Shown here: in pieces, positions 25,801-32,491 of the stretch
Position numbering within the stretch: the stretch's first letter is position 1
Layout of the letters: every line of letters starts with the position of its first letter
Assembly: GCA_051002015.1 (NCBI GenBank)
Contig: JBPCMS010000057.1
Location: forward strand, 1 to 33,602
Length of the DNA stretch: 33,602 bases
Direction: 5' to 3'
From: JACDBE01 sp051002015
Lineage (GTDB): Bacteria; Actinomycetota; Acidimicrobiia; Spongiisociales; UBA5794
The notes under the pieces: generated by a model
What the model saw: the letters and a program-made list of their open reading frames with translations, nothing else
The model's database searches: none
Told to the model about the DNA's origin: nothing
Position numbers and translations under genes: made by a program

Positions 25801-26911
25801 CGTAGGACTCGTCCTCGTCGGTTTGGAAGTTGTAAACAGTGCCGTAGAAGGGAACACGGGTCGTGGTGGAGATGCGATACGCCACCTGGCCGTCGATGCG
25901 AAGGATCGGGCTACGGCGCATCGAAGGTGCATGTCCACTGTTGCACGTCGTAATCGTGTTGTCATCGACGACGTAGTTGGCACCGAGGCCCACGGCGAGG
26001 TCGGACGGGGCCGTGATGTTCCCAGGATCCGTGTCAGCCCCGACGACGACGTAGTCGCCGGGTTTCAACTCGCCGGCCGGGATCCACGAGGGAGTGGTGT
26101 CTGCCATGTCGCCCTGATTGCGCATCGCCCACACTGGATGGTTCGCAGTCGCCACGAGGGGCGTAGCCGACAGCTTCCGGATCCGGATCTCAACCAGGTC
26201 CTCATCCACCTGGCGCTGCATCGTGCTCACGACGGTCCGGTAGCGGCCCAGGTGAGTCAGCACGTCGTCGCCCGGTGCGATCTTCTCGATCGGGAGGAAA
26301 CCACCTCGAGTCGTGATCCGTGTGCCTGCTGGGAAGCAGGCGTGCGGGGCCGGCCGGGAGTACGAGTCGGGGGAGACGGTCAGCTCCTCGGTGTCGGGAT
26401 CGACGTACCAGAAGCCCTGGGCGGGGCCGGTGATCCCGTAGGCGTGGTTGAGCCCGGTGTTGAACCACTGCGGCGAGTTGGGCGCCGCCATCTGGTGGAG
26501 CAGCATGTAGGCGATCTCGTCCTGGAAGGCGTCGCCGTCTGCGGGCGTGGCGAAGTAGTCGTGGGTCTCGCCCCACCACCGCCAGGTCGAGGCCAGCCGG
26601 GAGATGACCTGGCGGGCGGACCGTTCCGGACCGGTGACCGGCTCACCCGCCTCGTCGACGATGGGCTCGCCCGCCTCGTCGAACTGGGGGACGCCCGCCT
26701 TGCGGAAGTACTTCGACACCATGATGTCGGCGGCGACCTGCGACCAGGTGGATGGGATCTCGGCGCCCTCCATCTCGAACACCACCGAGCCGTCGGGATT
26801 GCTGATCCGGCTGGTGCGCCTGGTCCACTCCACGGTGTCGTACGGGTCCTGGCCGGCGACGGTGAACCGACGCTCGATGGTCAAGCCTGTCGTCTTGGTC
26901 GCCGATGTCAT
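22895..26911 (-). CDS. nrdJ: Adenosylcobalamin-dependent ribonucleoside-diphosphate reductase with mini-intein
   Basis: 1338 residues as encoded, about 1150 after removal of a 188-residue intein. The class II enzyme reduces ribonucleotides using B12, independent of oxygen. Landmarks: EWTRRTSRISNPDGSVVFEM near the N terminus, PQWFNTGLNHAYGI, PAPHA / intein / CFIQAVGDDL, GTGTNFSHIRAEGESLSGGG, catalytic finger-loop ATNPCSEYVFLDNTACNLAS, VLAPTGTIGLLMDCDTTGVE, and the C-terminal zinc-ribbon-like CDTCGHITVRNGGCYRCLNC. The ATG at 26909-26911 has GGGAGGGA upstream; a GTG at 26932 is less likely. No nrdR gene is visible, but an NrdR-like operator lies upstream. It ends beside a decayed two-component system. 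Confidence 0.95.
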   Translation of the reverse strand: MTSATKTTGLTIERRFTVAGQDPYDTVEWTRRTSRISNPDGSVVFEMEGAEIPSTWSQVAADIMVSKYFRKAGVPQFDEAGEPIVDEAGEPVTGPERSARQVISRLASTWRWWGETHDYFATPADGDAFQDEIAYMLLHQMAAPNSPQWFNTGLNHAYGITGPAQGFWYVDPDTEELTVSPDSYSRPAPHACFPAGTRITTRGGFLPIEKIAPGDDVLTHLGRYRTVVSTMQRQVDEDLVEIRIRKLSATPLVATANHPVWAMRNQGDMADTTPSWIPAGELKPGDYVVVGADTDPGNITAPSDLAVGLGANYVVDDNTITTCNSGHAPSMRRSPILRIDGQVAYRISTTTRVPFYGTVYNFQTDEDESYVAAGVVVHNCFIQAVGDDLVNEGGIMDLWVREARLFKFGSGTGTNFSHIRAEGESLSGGGKSSGLMSFLKVGDRAAGAIKSGGTTRRAAKMVILDIDHPDIETFINWKANEEDKVRALVAAGYDSDFNGEAYATVSGQNSNNSVRLSNEFVRAVLDDADWDLTARTDGRVMKTVKARHLWRQIAEAAWKCADPGVQYDTTIQEWHTSPAGGRIRATNPCSEYVFLDNTACNLASLNLVAFERPDGSFDLDGYRHAIRLWTMVLEISVTMAHFPSAEIAQGSYDYRTLGLGYANLGSLLMRAGIAYDSDESRAIAGALTAVLTGHAYATSAEMAEVLGPFPKFAENRDAMLRVMRNHRRAAHGADQEAFDGVSHHVVGIDQALCPPEMLEEAHTAWDLAVLLGDAHGYRNAQATVLAPTGTIGLLMDCDTTGVEPDFALVKFKKLAGGGYFKIANQSIAPALRRLGYDEHQVEQIIEYVVGTMSLHRAPHVNTATLIAKGLTADDIDKIEAVLPGVFELGFAFNQWTLGEETMRRLGFTSDQYNAPSFNMLKALGFSDSDIREANDYICGRQTIEGAPHLRDDDLPVFDTANKNGRLGQRFIHYSGHIKMMAAAQPFISGAISKTTNVPNEVTVDELEEIYRLSWELGLKAMALYRDGSKASQPLSAKSDEGVSDEEEEGLEDALATERELVTTGYPTIHAGMFRPGSSPSEAYRDLPRPRFLLPARRGGYTQEARVGGHKLFMRTGEYEDGTLGELFLDLAKEGATLRGILSCFAIAVSKGLQYGVPLEEFVDTFTFQTFEPRGMVEGHPNIKMANSMVDYVFRALGVEYLERDELAQVPPDRSAELPEPPKGIAVDAGVQLGLEEAAMESDIDAQLVAARFVDADDGHEDGSVTGIVGTAPATGPAPAAAPVAGRFASSADVQTAAIQQVLADKMGDAPLCDTCGHITVRNGGCYRCLNCGDSKGCS
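25775..26338 (-). other. Mini-intein (188 residues) inside NrdJ
   Basis: The insertion starts with Cys1 (CFPAGTRITTRGG, block A, codon 26336-26338). It contains block B with the splicing His (PLVATANHPVWAM) and block F (YGTVYNFQTDEDESYVAAG), and ends VVVHN (Asn codon 25775-25777) directly before extein Cys+1 of CFIQAV. All four residues needed for standard class 1 protein splicing are present. At 188 residues with no LAGLIDADG or HNH segment it lacks a homing endonuclease; the middle (about 100-150) looks like a scar. Exteins join as PAPHA-CFIQ, the intact NrdJ motif. Confidence 0.95.
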
Positions 26912-26990
26912 TGTGCTGTCCCTCCCAGCCACGGCGCCCGGTCCGGTCCCGTCGAACCCAACGCCACTTATCCCTCAATATTGTCCACAA

Positions 26991-27038
26991 CCACAACATC
27001 TTGTGCCAGGGAAGCGAACGACACCCCAGATGTTGCGG
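26991..27038 (-). promoter_or_regulatory. Probable NrdR box pair upstream of nrdJ
   Basis: CCACAACATCTTGTGC (26991-27006) matches the NrdR-box consensus ACACAATATATTGTGT at 12 of 16 positions and contains the dyad CACAA-CATC-TTGTG. A weaker second site (ACCCCAGATGTTGCGG, 27023-27038, about 10 of 16) starts 32 bases further, close to the three-helical-turn spacing usual for NrdR box pairs. The location, 80-130 bp before the nrdJ start, fits repression by NrdR when dATP is high. The core promoter was not resolved; CAATATTG at 26976-26983 may be part of it. Confidence 0.6.
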
Positions 27039-27049
27039 GGGATCCGAGT

Positions 27050-27071
27050 GTAGTTACAGAGGTGTAACTAC
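27050..27071. promoter_or_regulatory. Perfect 9-bp inverted repeat, candidate operator
   Basis: GTAGTTACA-GAGG-TGTAACTAC is a perfect dyad of two nine-base arms around four bases, and unusually A/T-rich for this window. It lies 139-160 bp upstream of the nrdJ start and 123 bp past the stop of the sulfotransferase gene, and has no T-run. It may be a regulator binding site for nrdJ or a weak transcript end; the regulator is unknown. The rest of the 283-bp gap holds nothing else I recognise. Confidence 0.5.
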
Positions 27072-27194
27072 GTCAAGCGGCTTTTCGGACGGCGCCGGCG
27101 GGTGTGGTCGTTCGAGCAAGGAGGGTTGTAGCGGTGACGGCACGGTGGCGGCAAACCCCCGGCCTTGATTTGTTTCGCGGCCGTGGCGTCCCGG

Positions 27195-27866
27195 TCAGAA
27201 GCGGTAGCCGAAGACGTCCTGGTAGCGGCGGTAGGTGCGCCGGGCCAGCCAGCGGGCGGTCGGGGTGTAGCGGGAGCGGTAGTCGGCGATGCGGTCGGTG
27301 ACGTTGACCCTGGGGATCTCGAGCCGGGGGAGCCCGAGATCGTCCATGGCGGCGTCGAAGTCCCCCTGCAGCGTCTCGTAGCGGAGCAGCCGGTCGAGCC
27401 CGAGGTAGCGGTCGGGGATGGATCGTCCCCTGGTGAAGGTCGCCCTGGGCAGCTGCCACTTGGGTCGTCTGGTCAGGTGGAAGATCACCCAGTCGGAGAA
27501 CTCGGCCCCGACCGCGACCCGCATGCTGGCCAGGTAGGCCGGCTGCCGGTGCACCCAGGCGGTGGGGTCGTCGAGCAGCGGGGCGTACCCGCCGTGCATC
27601 TTCTCGTAGAGCGAGACCAGCGAGTCGTACGGGTTGCGGATGGCGCCGAACACGTACAGCCCGGCGATCTCGTCGGCGGAGAGCAGTCCCCGCTGCACCA
27701 ACTCCGCCGCCGAGGCGTGCTTGTCGCCCGCCGTCTGGTGCGAGGCGGGGATCCCCACCACCTCGGCGCCCAGCTCGGGCACGAGCAGGCCATCCCCGAT
27801 CGCGGTCGATCCGGTGCGCGGGTTCTGGATGAACAGGAACCCGTGTCGACGTGACAGCACGGCCAT
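27195..27866 (-). CDS. Sulfotransferase-family protein
   Basis: 223 residues. FLFIQNPRTGSTAIGDGLL (about 11-29) has the P-R-T-G-S-T loop that binds the 5'-phosphosulfate of PAPS. GAIRNPYDSLVSLYEKMHGG (about 74-93) contains the R-N-P-Y-D-x-x-x-S motif for the 3'-phosphate. The rest is helical with basic Arg/Tyr-rich ends, typical of short bacterial members. The acceptor is unknown. The ATG at 27864-27866 is 12 bp downstream of the MFS stop on the same strand, so the two are probably one transcript. Confidence 0.8.
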   Translation of the reverse strand: MAVLSRRHGFLFIQNPRTGSTAIGDGLLVPELGAEVVGIPASHQTAGDKHASAAELVQRGLLSADEIAGLYVFGAIRNPYDSLVSLYEKMHGGYAPLLDDPTAWVHRQPAYLASMRVAVGAEFSDWVIFHLTRRPKWQLPRATFTRGRSIPDRYLGLDRLLRYETLQGDFDAAMDDLGLPRLEIPRVNVTDRIADYRSRYTPTARWLARRTYRRYQDVFGYRF

Positions 27867-27878
27867 CCGGGCAGTCTC

Positions 27879-29333
27879 CTACACCGGCGGCCCCGGGCCG
27901 AGCCGGAGCCCCCGCTCCGCCAGCACGGCCCGCACCTCGGTGATGTCCGCCGGCGAGGTGCCCGCCGCCCTCCAGTAGCAGTAGCCGGTGGGGATGAACC
28001 AGACCTGGAAGAGGGCGAGCCCCACCGCCCAGTTCAACGGTGGAGGCATGGCCCGCTCCAACGAGCCGGCCACCCCGCCGGTGAGTGCGTTGCCGATCGA
28101 GCGGCCCACCCCGTTGGCCAGGTTGCCCATCCCGAACACGGTCCCTCGGTGCTCGGGCAGGTTGACGTCCGAGATCAGGGCGAACCAGTTGGGCGAGTTG
28201 GCCGAGGTGAAGGCCAGGGCGAGCACGGCGAGGAGGAAGGCGCCCCCCACCCACGGGTTGGTGAACACCTCGGCCACCACCTCGGGGATGAGGGCGAGCG
28301 TCCCCGCCCCGTCGGTGACGTCGAGCCCGTTCAGCGGGATGAACAGGAACCCGAGGAAGAAGGGGATGGCGCCGATGACCCCGATGGCGCTGATCAGCGC
28401 CCGGCCGTCGAGCCGCCTCGCCTGGAGCCGGTCGCCGAGGTGGCCGGTGAGTACCGAGAACAGCGCCCCCACCTGGAATATGGCGCCGAGCAGCCCGCCC
28501 ACCCTGGTGGCGGTAGCCATCGAGAACCCCTCGGCGAGCACCTTCTCCTGGTACAGCAGCGGCACCCAGATCAGCGACCCGTACGCCATCTGCGCCGTCA
28601 GCCCCTGGGCGATGAGCCAGACGTTGGTGGGGCGGCGCACCAGCACCGGGACCTGCTCGGGCTCGATGGTGTAGCCGTAGTCGAGCGAATGGTCGTCGTG
28701 GAGGTGGCTCAGCTCGGGCTCGCTCCAACCCCGGGGCGCCTCGAACGTGGCCAGGTAGAGCAGGGCGAACCCGAGCCCGAGTGCGGCGATCACCGCCATC
28801 GGCGTCCTGAAGTCGCCGGCACCGAGCTGGCTGGCGAGCAGCCCCCCGAACAGCCCGCCCACCCCCTGGGACAGGCCCCACAGGCTCATCGCCAGCCCGC
28901 GCCGGCGGGGCGAGATGAAGTCACTGACCACCGAGAACCCGATCGAGGCGACGCTGCCCAGCCCGACGGCCACGATGAGCTGGTAGGCGAAGAGCTGGCC
29001 GAAGGTCTCCGCCGTCGCCGACAGCCCGGCCCCGGTCGCCCAGATGGCGGTCCCGGCCAGCAGCAGCCGCTTGCGGCTCCCCCGGTCGCCGAAGTAGGCC
29101 CACACCGCGGCGGTGACCGCCGAGAGGAGGATCACGGTGCCGGTGAGCAGCCCGATGGCGGCCGAGCTGGTCGCCAGGGTCTCCCGCACCGGGATCACCA
29201 TCGCCGGGATCAGAGCGGCGGCGGCGTTGTCGAGGGAGGCGAGCACGATGAACACCACAAGGGTGAAGACGATGTGCCGGCGGCCTCCCCACCACGCTGG
29301 TCTGGTCCTGACGGCGGCGGGCATGGCGGGCAT
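27879..29333 (-). CDS. Major facilitator superfamily transporter
   Basis: 484 residues, about twelve membrane helices. The first reads RHIVFTLVVFIVLASLDNAA. The MFS loop 2-3 signature appears as AVWAYFGDRGSRKRLLLAGT (G-D-R-x-x-R-K), and the equivalent in the second half is LTGHLGDRLQARRLDGRALI. SWEETs and other families are excluded by this pattern. It recalls spinster-like MFS proteins with a charged middle loop (EPELSHLHDDHSLDYGYTIE). The substrate is unknown. The start is ATG at 29331-29333, or a second ATG three codons in (29322-29324); neither has a clear ribosome-binding site. It is divergent from the acyl-CoA synthetase gene with a 60-bp gap and precedes the sulfotransferase. Confidence 0.88.
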   Translation of the reverse strand: MPAMPAAVRTRPAWWGGRRHIVFTLVVFIVLASLDNAAAALIPAMVIPVRETLATSSAAIGLLTGTVILLSAVTAAVWAYFGDRGSRKRLLLAGTAIWATGAGLSATAETFGQLFAYQLIVAVGLGSVASIGFSVVSDFISPRRRGLAMSLWGLSQGVGGLFGGLLASQLGAGDFRTPMAVIAALGLGFALLYLATFEAPRGWSEPELSHLHDDHSLDYGYTIEPEQVPVLVRRPTNVWLIAQGLTAQMAYGSLIWVPLLYQEKVLAEGFSMATATRVGGLLGAIFQVGALFSVLTGHLGDRLQARRLDGRALISAIGVIGAIPFFLGFLFIPLNGLDVTDGAGTLALIPEVVAEVFTNPWVGGAFLLAVLALAFTSANSPNWFALISDVNLPEHRGTVFGMGNLANGVGRSIGNALTGGVAGSLERAMPPPLNWAVGLALFQVWFIPTGYCYWRAAGTSPADITEVRAVLAERGLRLGPGPPV

Positions 29334-29393
29334 TGTCGTCGCCGCCACGCCCGGGGTGTGGTCATCGACGACGGCCCGGTACCCTCCCGGGAC

Positions 29394-31217
29394 GTGACCG
29401 CATCGCACCGCGACCTGCCCGAGCCGGCGTGGCGGCCCGACCCGGCCACGGTCGACGCCGCCAACCTCACCGCGCTGATGGCCGATCGCGGTCTCGACGG
29501 GTACGGGGCGTTGCACCGCTGGTCGGTGGAGGCGCCGGGCGAGTTCTGGGGTGCGGTGATCGAGCGGCTGGGCATCGTGCTCCGCACCCCGTACCGCACC
29601 GTGCTCGACCTGGCCGGCGGGGTGGAGCGCCCCCGCTGGATCCCCGGAGCCGAGCTCAACATCATCGAGTCGTGCTTCACCGCCCCGCCCGGCCACGTTG
29701 CCGTCGCCCACCGCCGCGGTGGCGCCGTCCACCGGATCACCTACGGTGAGCTGCGCACCCGGGTCGACGAAGTCGGCAACGGGCTGGGCCGGAGCGGGGT
29801 CGGGATCGGCGACCGGGTGGCGATCGCCATGCCGATGACCCTGGAGGCGGTGGTCGCCTACCTCGCCATCGTCGCCCGGGGCGGCGCCGTGGTCTCGGTC
29901 GCCGACAGCTTCGCCCCCGACGAGATCGCCGCCCGGCTTCGCATCGGCGGCGCCCGGCTGGTGATCACCCAGGACCGGATGGCGCGGGCGGGCCGGCACC
30001 TCCCCATGTACGACAAGGTGACGGCGGCGGGTGCGGAGCGGGCGGTGGTGGTCGGCACCGGCGCCCGGACGCAGCTGCGGGAAGGCGACCTGGGATGGGG
30101 CGACCTGCTCGGCGACGCCACCCCGTTCGACCCGGTGATCGGTGACCCCGACCGGGTCACCAACGTGTTGTTCTCGTCGGGCACCACCGGCGACCCCAAG
30201 GCGATCCCCTGGTCGCACACCACGCCGATCAAGGCGGCGATGGACGGCCACCTCCACCACGACATCCACCCCGATGACGTGGTCGCCTGGCCCACCAACC
30301 TGGGGTGGATGATGGGGCCGTGGCTGATCTACGCCTCGCTGGTCAACGGGGCCACCATGGCGCTCCACGACGACGCCCCCACCGGACGGGACTTCGGCGA
30401 GTTCGTGGTCGGCGCCGGGGTCACCGTCCTCGGGGTGGTTCCCAGCCTGGTGGCGGCGTGGCGATCGACCGGAGCGATGGACGGGCTCGACTGGAGCGGG
30501 CTGCGGCTGTTCAGCTCCACCGGGGAGGCGTCCAACCCGAACGACATGCGGTGGCTGATGGGCCTCGCCGGGGGCCGGCCGGTGATCGAGTACTGCGGCG
30601 GCACCGAGATCGGCGGCGGCTACATCACCGGCACCGTGCTGCACGACGCCGTCCCCGCCACCTTCTCCACCCCGTCCCTGGGGTGGGACCTGCGCATCCT
30701 CGACGAGCACGGCGACCCGGCCGACGAGGGCGAGGTGTTCCTGGTGCCCCCGTCGATGGGGATGTCGGTCGATCTGCTCAACCGGGACCACCACGAGGTG
30801 TACTACGCCGGGCTGCCGGAGGCCGATGTCCAACTGCGCCGCCACGGCGACCACATGGAGCGGCTCCCCGGTGGCTACTTCCGGGCGTTGGGCCGGGTGG
30901 ACGACACCATGAACCTGGGCGGGATCAAGGTCAGCTCGGCCGAGTTGGAGCGGGTGGCGGGCACCGTGGACGGCGTGTCCGAGGTCGCCGCCGTCGCCGT
31001 CCCCCCGCCGGGGGGCGGGCCCAGCCGGCTGGTGATCTTCGCCGTGCCCGCACCAGGCACCGCGCCCGATCCGTCGAGATGGCGCCAAGCGATGCAGGCG
31101 GCCATCCGCCGCGATCTCAACCCGCTGTTCAAGATCGACCGGGTGATCCCCATCGACACGCTGCCGAGGACGGCGTCGGCCAAGGTGATGCGCCGCCAGC
31201 TACGCCGTCTGGTCTGA
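29394..31217 (+). CDS. AMP-dependent acyl-CoA synthetase/ligase
   Basis: 607 residues of the adenylate-forming (ANL) superfamily: activation of a carboxylate to acyl-AMP then acyl-CoA. Motifs: the P-loop-like VLFSSGTTGDPKAIPWSHTT, the AMP-binding YCGGTEIGGGYITG, the hinge region ALGRVDDTMNLGGIKVSSAE and the C-terminal catalytic Lys in LPRTASAKVMRRQLRRLV. The N-terminal part (GAVIERLGIVLRTPYRTVLD, WIPGAELNIIESCF) resembles the acetyl-CoA-synthetase-like AAE17/AAE18 group more than fatty-acid ligases. The substrate is not determinable. The GTG at 29394 gives the expected length; alternatives upstream run into the divergent transporter. Its 3' end faces the HTH gene across two hairpin repeats. 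Confidence 0.9.
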   Translation: MTASHRDLPEPAWRPDPATVDAANLTALMADRGLDGYGALHRWSVEAPGEFWGAVIERLGIVLRTPYRTVLDLAGGVERPRWIPGAELNIIESCFTAPPGHVAVAHRRGGAVHRITYGELRTRVDEVGNGLGRSGVGIGDRVAIAMPMTLEAVVAYLAIVARGGAVVSVADSFAPDEIAARLRIGGARLVITQDRMARAGRHLPMYDKVTAAGAERAVVVGTGARTQLREGDLGWGDLLGDATPFDPVIGDPDRVTNVLFSSGTTGDPKAIPWSHTTPIKAAMDGHLHHDIHPDDVVAWPTNLGWMMGPWLIYASLVNGATMALHDDAPTGRDFGEFVVGAGVTVLGVVPSLVAAWRSTGAMDGLDWSGLRLFSSTGEASNPNDMRWLMGLAGGRPVIEYCGGTEIGGGYITGTVLHDAVPATFSTPSLGWDLRILDEHGDPADEGEVFLVPPSMGMSVDLLNRDHHEVYYAGLPEADVQLRRHGDHMERLPGGYFRALGRVDDTMNLGGIKVSSAELERVAGTVDGVSEVAAVAVPPPGGGPSRLVIFAVPAPGTAPDPSRWRQAMQAAIRRDLNPLFKIDRVIPIDTLPRTASAKVMRRQLRRLV

Positions 31218-31225
31218 CCTCCGCC

Positions 31226-31334
31226 GAACCTCAGCGGATTGGTACTCGCCACGGGTACGGAGAACCTTAGGTTCGTGTTCCGCCTCAACTTCAGCGGATC
31301 GCGTGTCGTGGCGACACGCAGGGACCCAAGGTTC
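31226..31334 (+). repeat. Two further 48/49-bp hairpin repeats (A then B)
   Basis: 31226-31274 is subtype A (GAACCTCAGCGGATTGG to GAACCTTAGGTTC) and 31287-31334 is subtype B (AACTTCAGCGGATCGCGTGT to CCCAAGGTTC, slightly decayed). They are separated by 12 bases. They are the same family, orientation and A-to-B order as part of the cluster 18 kb away at 12854-13155. Here they occupy a convergent gap. Confidence 0.9.
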
Positions 31335-31352
31335 GCTGGAATCGGCAGCCAC

Positions 31353-31604
31353 CTAGGCCTGCTGGGCCTCCTCGACCTCGGTCGCCCCGCTCATCACCGC
31401 CTGCTGGCGGAGCCAGGCGATGACCTCGTCCCGGAAGTAGCGGTAGTTCTTCCCCCATCGGTAAGCGGGGATCTCCCCCGCCGCCACCTTCGCCCTGACG
31501 ACCTCGGGGGTCGAGCCGAGCATGCCGGCGACTTGCACGGTGTTGAGCGTCGGCGGGTAGTCCCTGCGGTAGCTCGCCACAATCTGGTCGAAATCCAGCG
31601 ACAT
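31353..31604 (-). CDS. Small excisionase-like helix-turn-helix DNA-binding protein
   Basis: 83 residues. LNTVQVAGMLGSTPEVVRAK then VAAGEIPAYRWGKNYRYFRD, ending EVIAWLRQQ, is the winged MerR-like HTH found in excisionases and small regulators (HTH_17 type). The C-terminal tail is acidic (ATEVEEAQQA). The ATG at 31602-31604 has GGGAGGG eight bases upstream, and a near-consensus promoter precedes it. It is divergent from the Tad pilus genes and may regulate them. No integrase or attachment site is seen, so it is more likely a local regulator than a phage excisionase. Confidence 0.82.
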   Translation of the reverse strand: MSLDFDQIVASYRRDYPPTLNTVQVAGMLGSTPEVVRAKVAAGEIPAYRWGKNYRYFRDEVIAWLRQQAVMSGATEVEEAQQA

Positions 31605-31645
31605 GGAACGGCCCTCCCATGTTGGCTTCGTTACGTTGTCTGAGA

Positions 31646-31674
31646 ATAATACAGCGGGCTGGAAATCGGCACAA
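31646..31674 (-). promoter_or_regulatory. Promoter of the small HTH gene
   Basis: On the minus strand TTGTGC (31674-31669) and TATTAT (31651-31646) are exactly 17 bases apart, 42 bp before the start codon. The surrounding A/T-rich stretch stands out from the GC-rich background. For the opposite strand, TTGGCA at 31680-31685 with a weak TACGCT 18 bases later could serve the cpaB-like gene. Confidence 0.65.
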
Positions 31675-31734
31675 CCATTTGGCACGATCTGATCGAGTGT
31701 TTTACGCTCTGGACAGGCCACCTTGGGGACCCCG

Positions 31735-32490
31735 ATGAGCACAGGCGAACCACACCTGGTACGGGAGGTTCCCGGGGTGCTCGGGGAGCAGCCGTCCCCG
31801 CGGCGACGCCTCACCAGCCGCATCGGACTGCTCCACGTGGTCGCCGTTGCCAGCGGGCTGCTCGCCTTCCTGCTGATCCTCTCCTGGATGCGGGCGAGCC
31901 AGCAGCTGCTCCCCGTCGCCGTCGCCGTCGACACCATCCGAGCCGGCACGCTGATCGACCCCGGCGCCGTCGAGTTTGTCGAGGTGTCTGCGGACGCCGC
32001 CTTCGACGGTCGCGTGCTGTCGCCCGCCGACATGGGGAGGCTGGACGGATCGGTGGCCACCAGGCAGATCACCGCCGGTGAGCCGATCCTCGACACCGAT
32101 CTGCGCCCGGTCGACGTGCCCGCAGGCTTGCGGGCGATGTCGGTGCCGCTCGACCCGAGCCGGGCCGCCGGCGGCGACCTGGCGGTCGGCGACCGGGTAG
32201 ATCTGATCGGGACCGCAGACGGGGGTTCTCGCTACATCGCCGTCGGGCTGGCGGTGATCGGGGTTCCCGGGCCGCAGAGCTCGACCTTCGGAACCGGCAA
32301 CGCCTATGCGGTGACGGTCGCCGTCGACGCCGAGGAGGCGCTGGCTATCGCCGCCGCCCTCGACGGGGGGAAGGTGCACCTGCTGCGGTCGACCGGGGCG
32401 CCCGAGGTGGCAGGCGAGCTGCTCGCCCCGCCCGATGAGGACTCCGCCGCCGGCTCCGGGGGCGCCACCGACGGCGGAGACGACGGCTGA
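31735..32490 (+). CDS. CpaB/RcpC-like SAF-domain pilus assembly protein
   Basis: 251 residues. A cytoplasmic N terminus precedes one membrane helix (LLHVVAVASGLLAFLLILSW, about 37-56). A SAF domain (about 62-130) follows, with VAVDTIRAGTLIDPGAVEFV and ATRQITAGEPILDTDLRPVD, then the CpaB-type strand region AMSVPLDPSRAAGGDLAVGD and RVDLIGT. The tail is Gly/Asp-rich. Family members are periplasmic or wall-side scaffolds of the Flp/Tad pilus. The ATG at 31735 has GGGGA just upstream; a TTG at 31723 is unlikely. The following TadZ-like gene starts one base after its stop. Confidence 0.85.
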   Translation: MSTGEPHLVREVPGVLGEQPSPRRRLTSRIGLLHVVAVASGLLAFLLILSWMRASQQLLPVAVAVDTIRAGTLIDPGAVEFVEVSADAAFDGRVLSPADMGRLDGSVATRQITAGEPILDTDLRPVDVPAGLRAMSVPLDPSRAAGGDLAVGDRVDLIGTADGGSRYIAVGLAVIGVPGPQSSTFGTGNAYAVTVAVDAEEALAIAAALDGGKVHLLRSTGAPEVAGELLAPPDEDSAAGSGGATDGGDDG

Positions 32491-32491
32491 C

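Noticed and set aside
25775..26338. Homing endonuclease within the intein
   Set aside because: Only about 50 residues separate the splicing halves beyond the minimal fold, and no LAGLIDADG or HNH pattern is present.
23984..27067. 1027-codon open frame antisense to nrdJ
   Set aside because: Shadow of a long GC-rich gene; its composition is typical of antisense frames and no domain was recognised.
26912..27194. Cobalamin riboswitch before the B12-dependent reductase
   Set aside because: No B12-box-like core or expected stem arrangement could be found on the minus strand; DNA dyads explain the conserved-looking parts better.
28149..29393. N-terminal extension of the acyl-CoA synthetase by 415 codons
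   Set aside because: It is antisense to the MFS transporter and unlike any ligase; the family length is met from 29394.
31353..31604. Phage or integrative element marked by the excisionase-like protein
   Set aside because: No integrase, attachment repeats or phage genes are present; the neighbours are pilus and metabolic genes.
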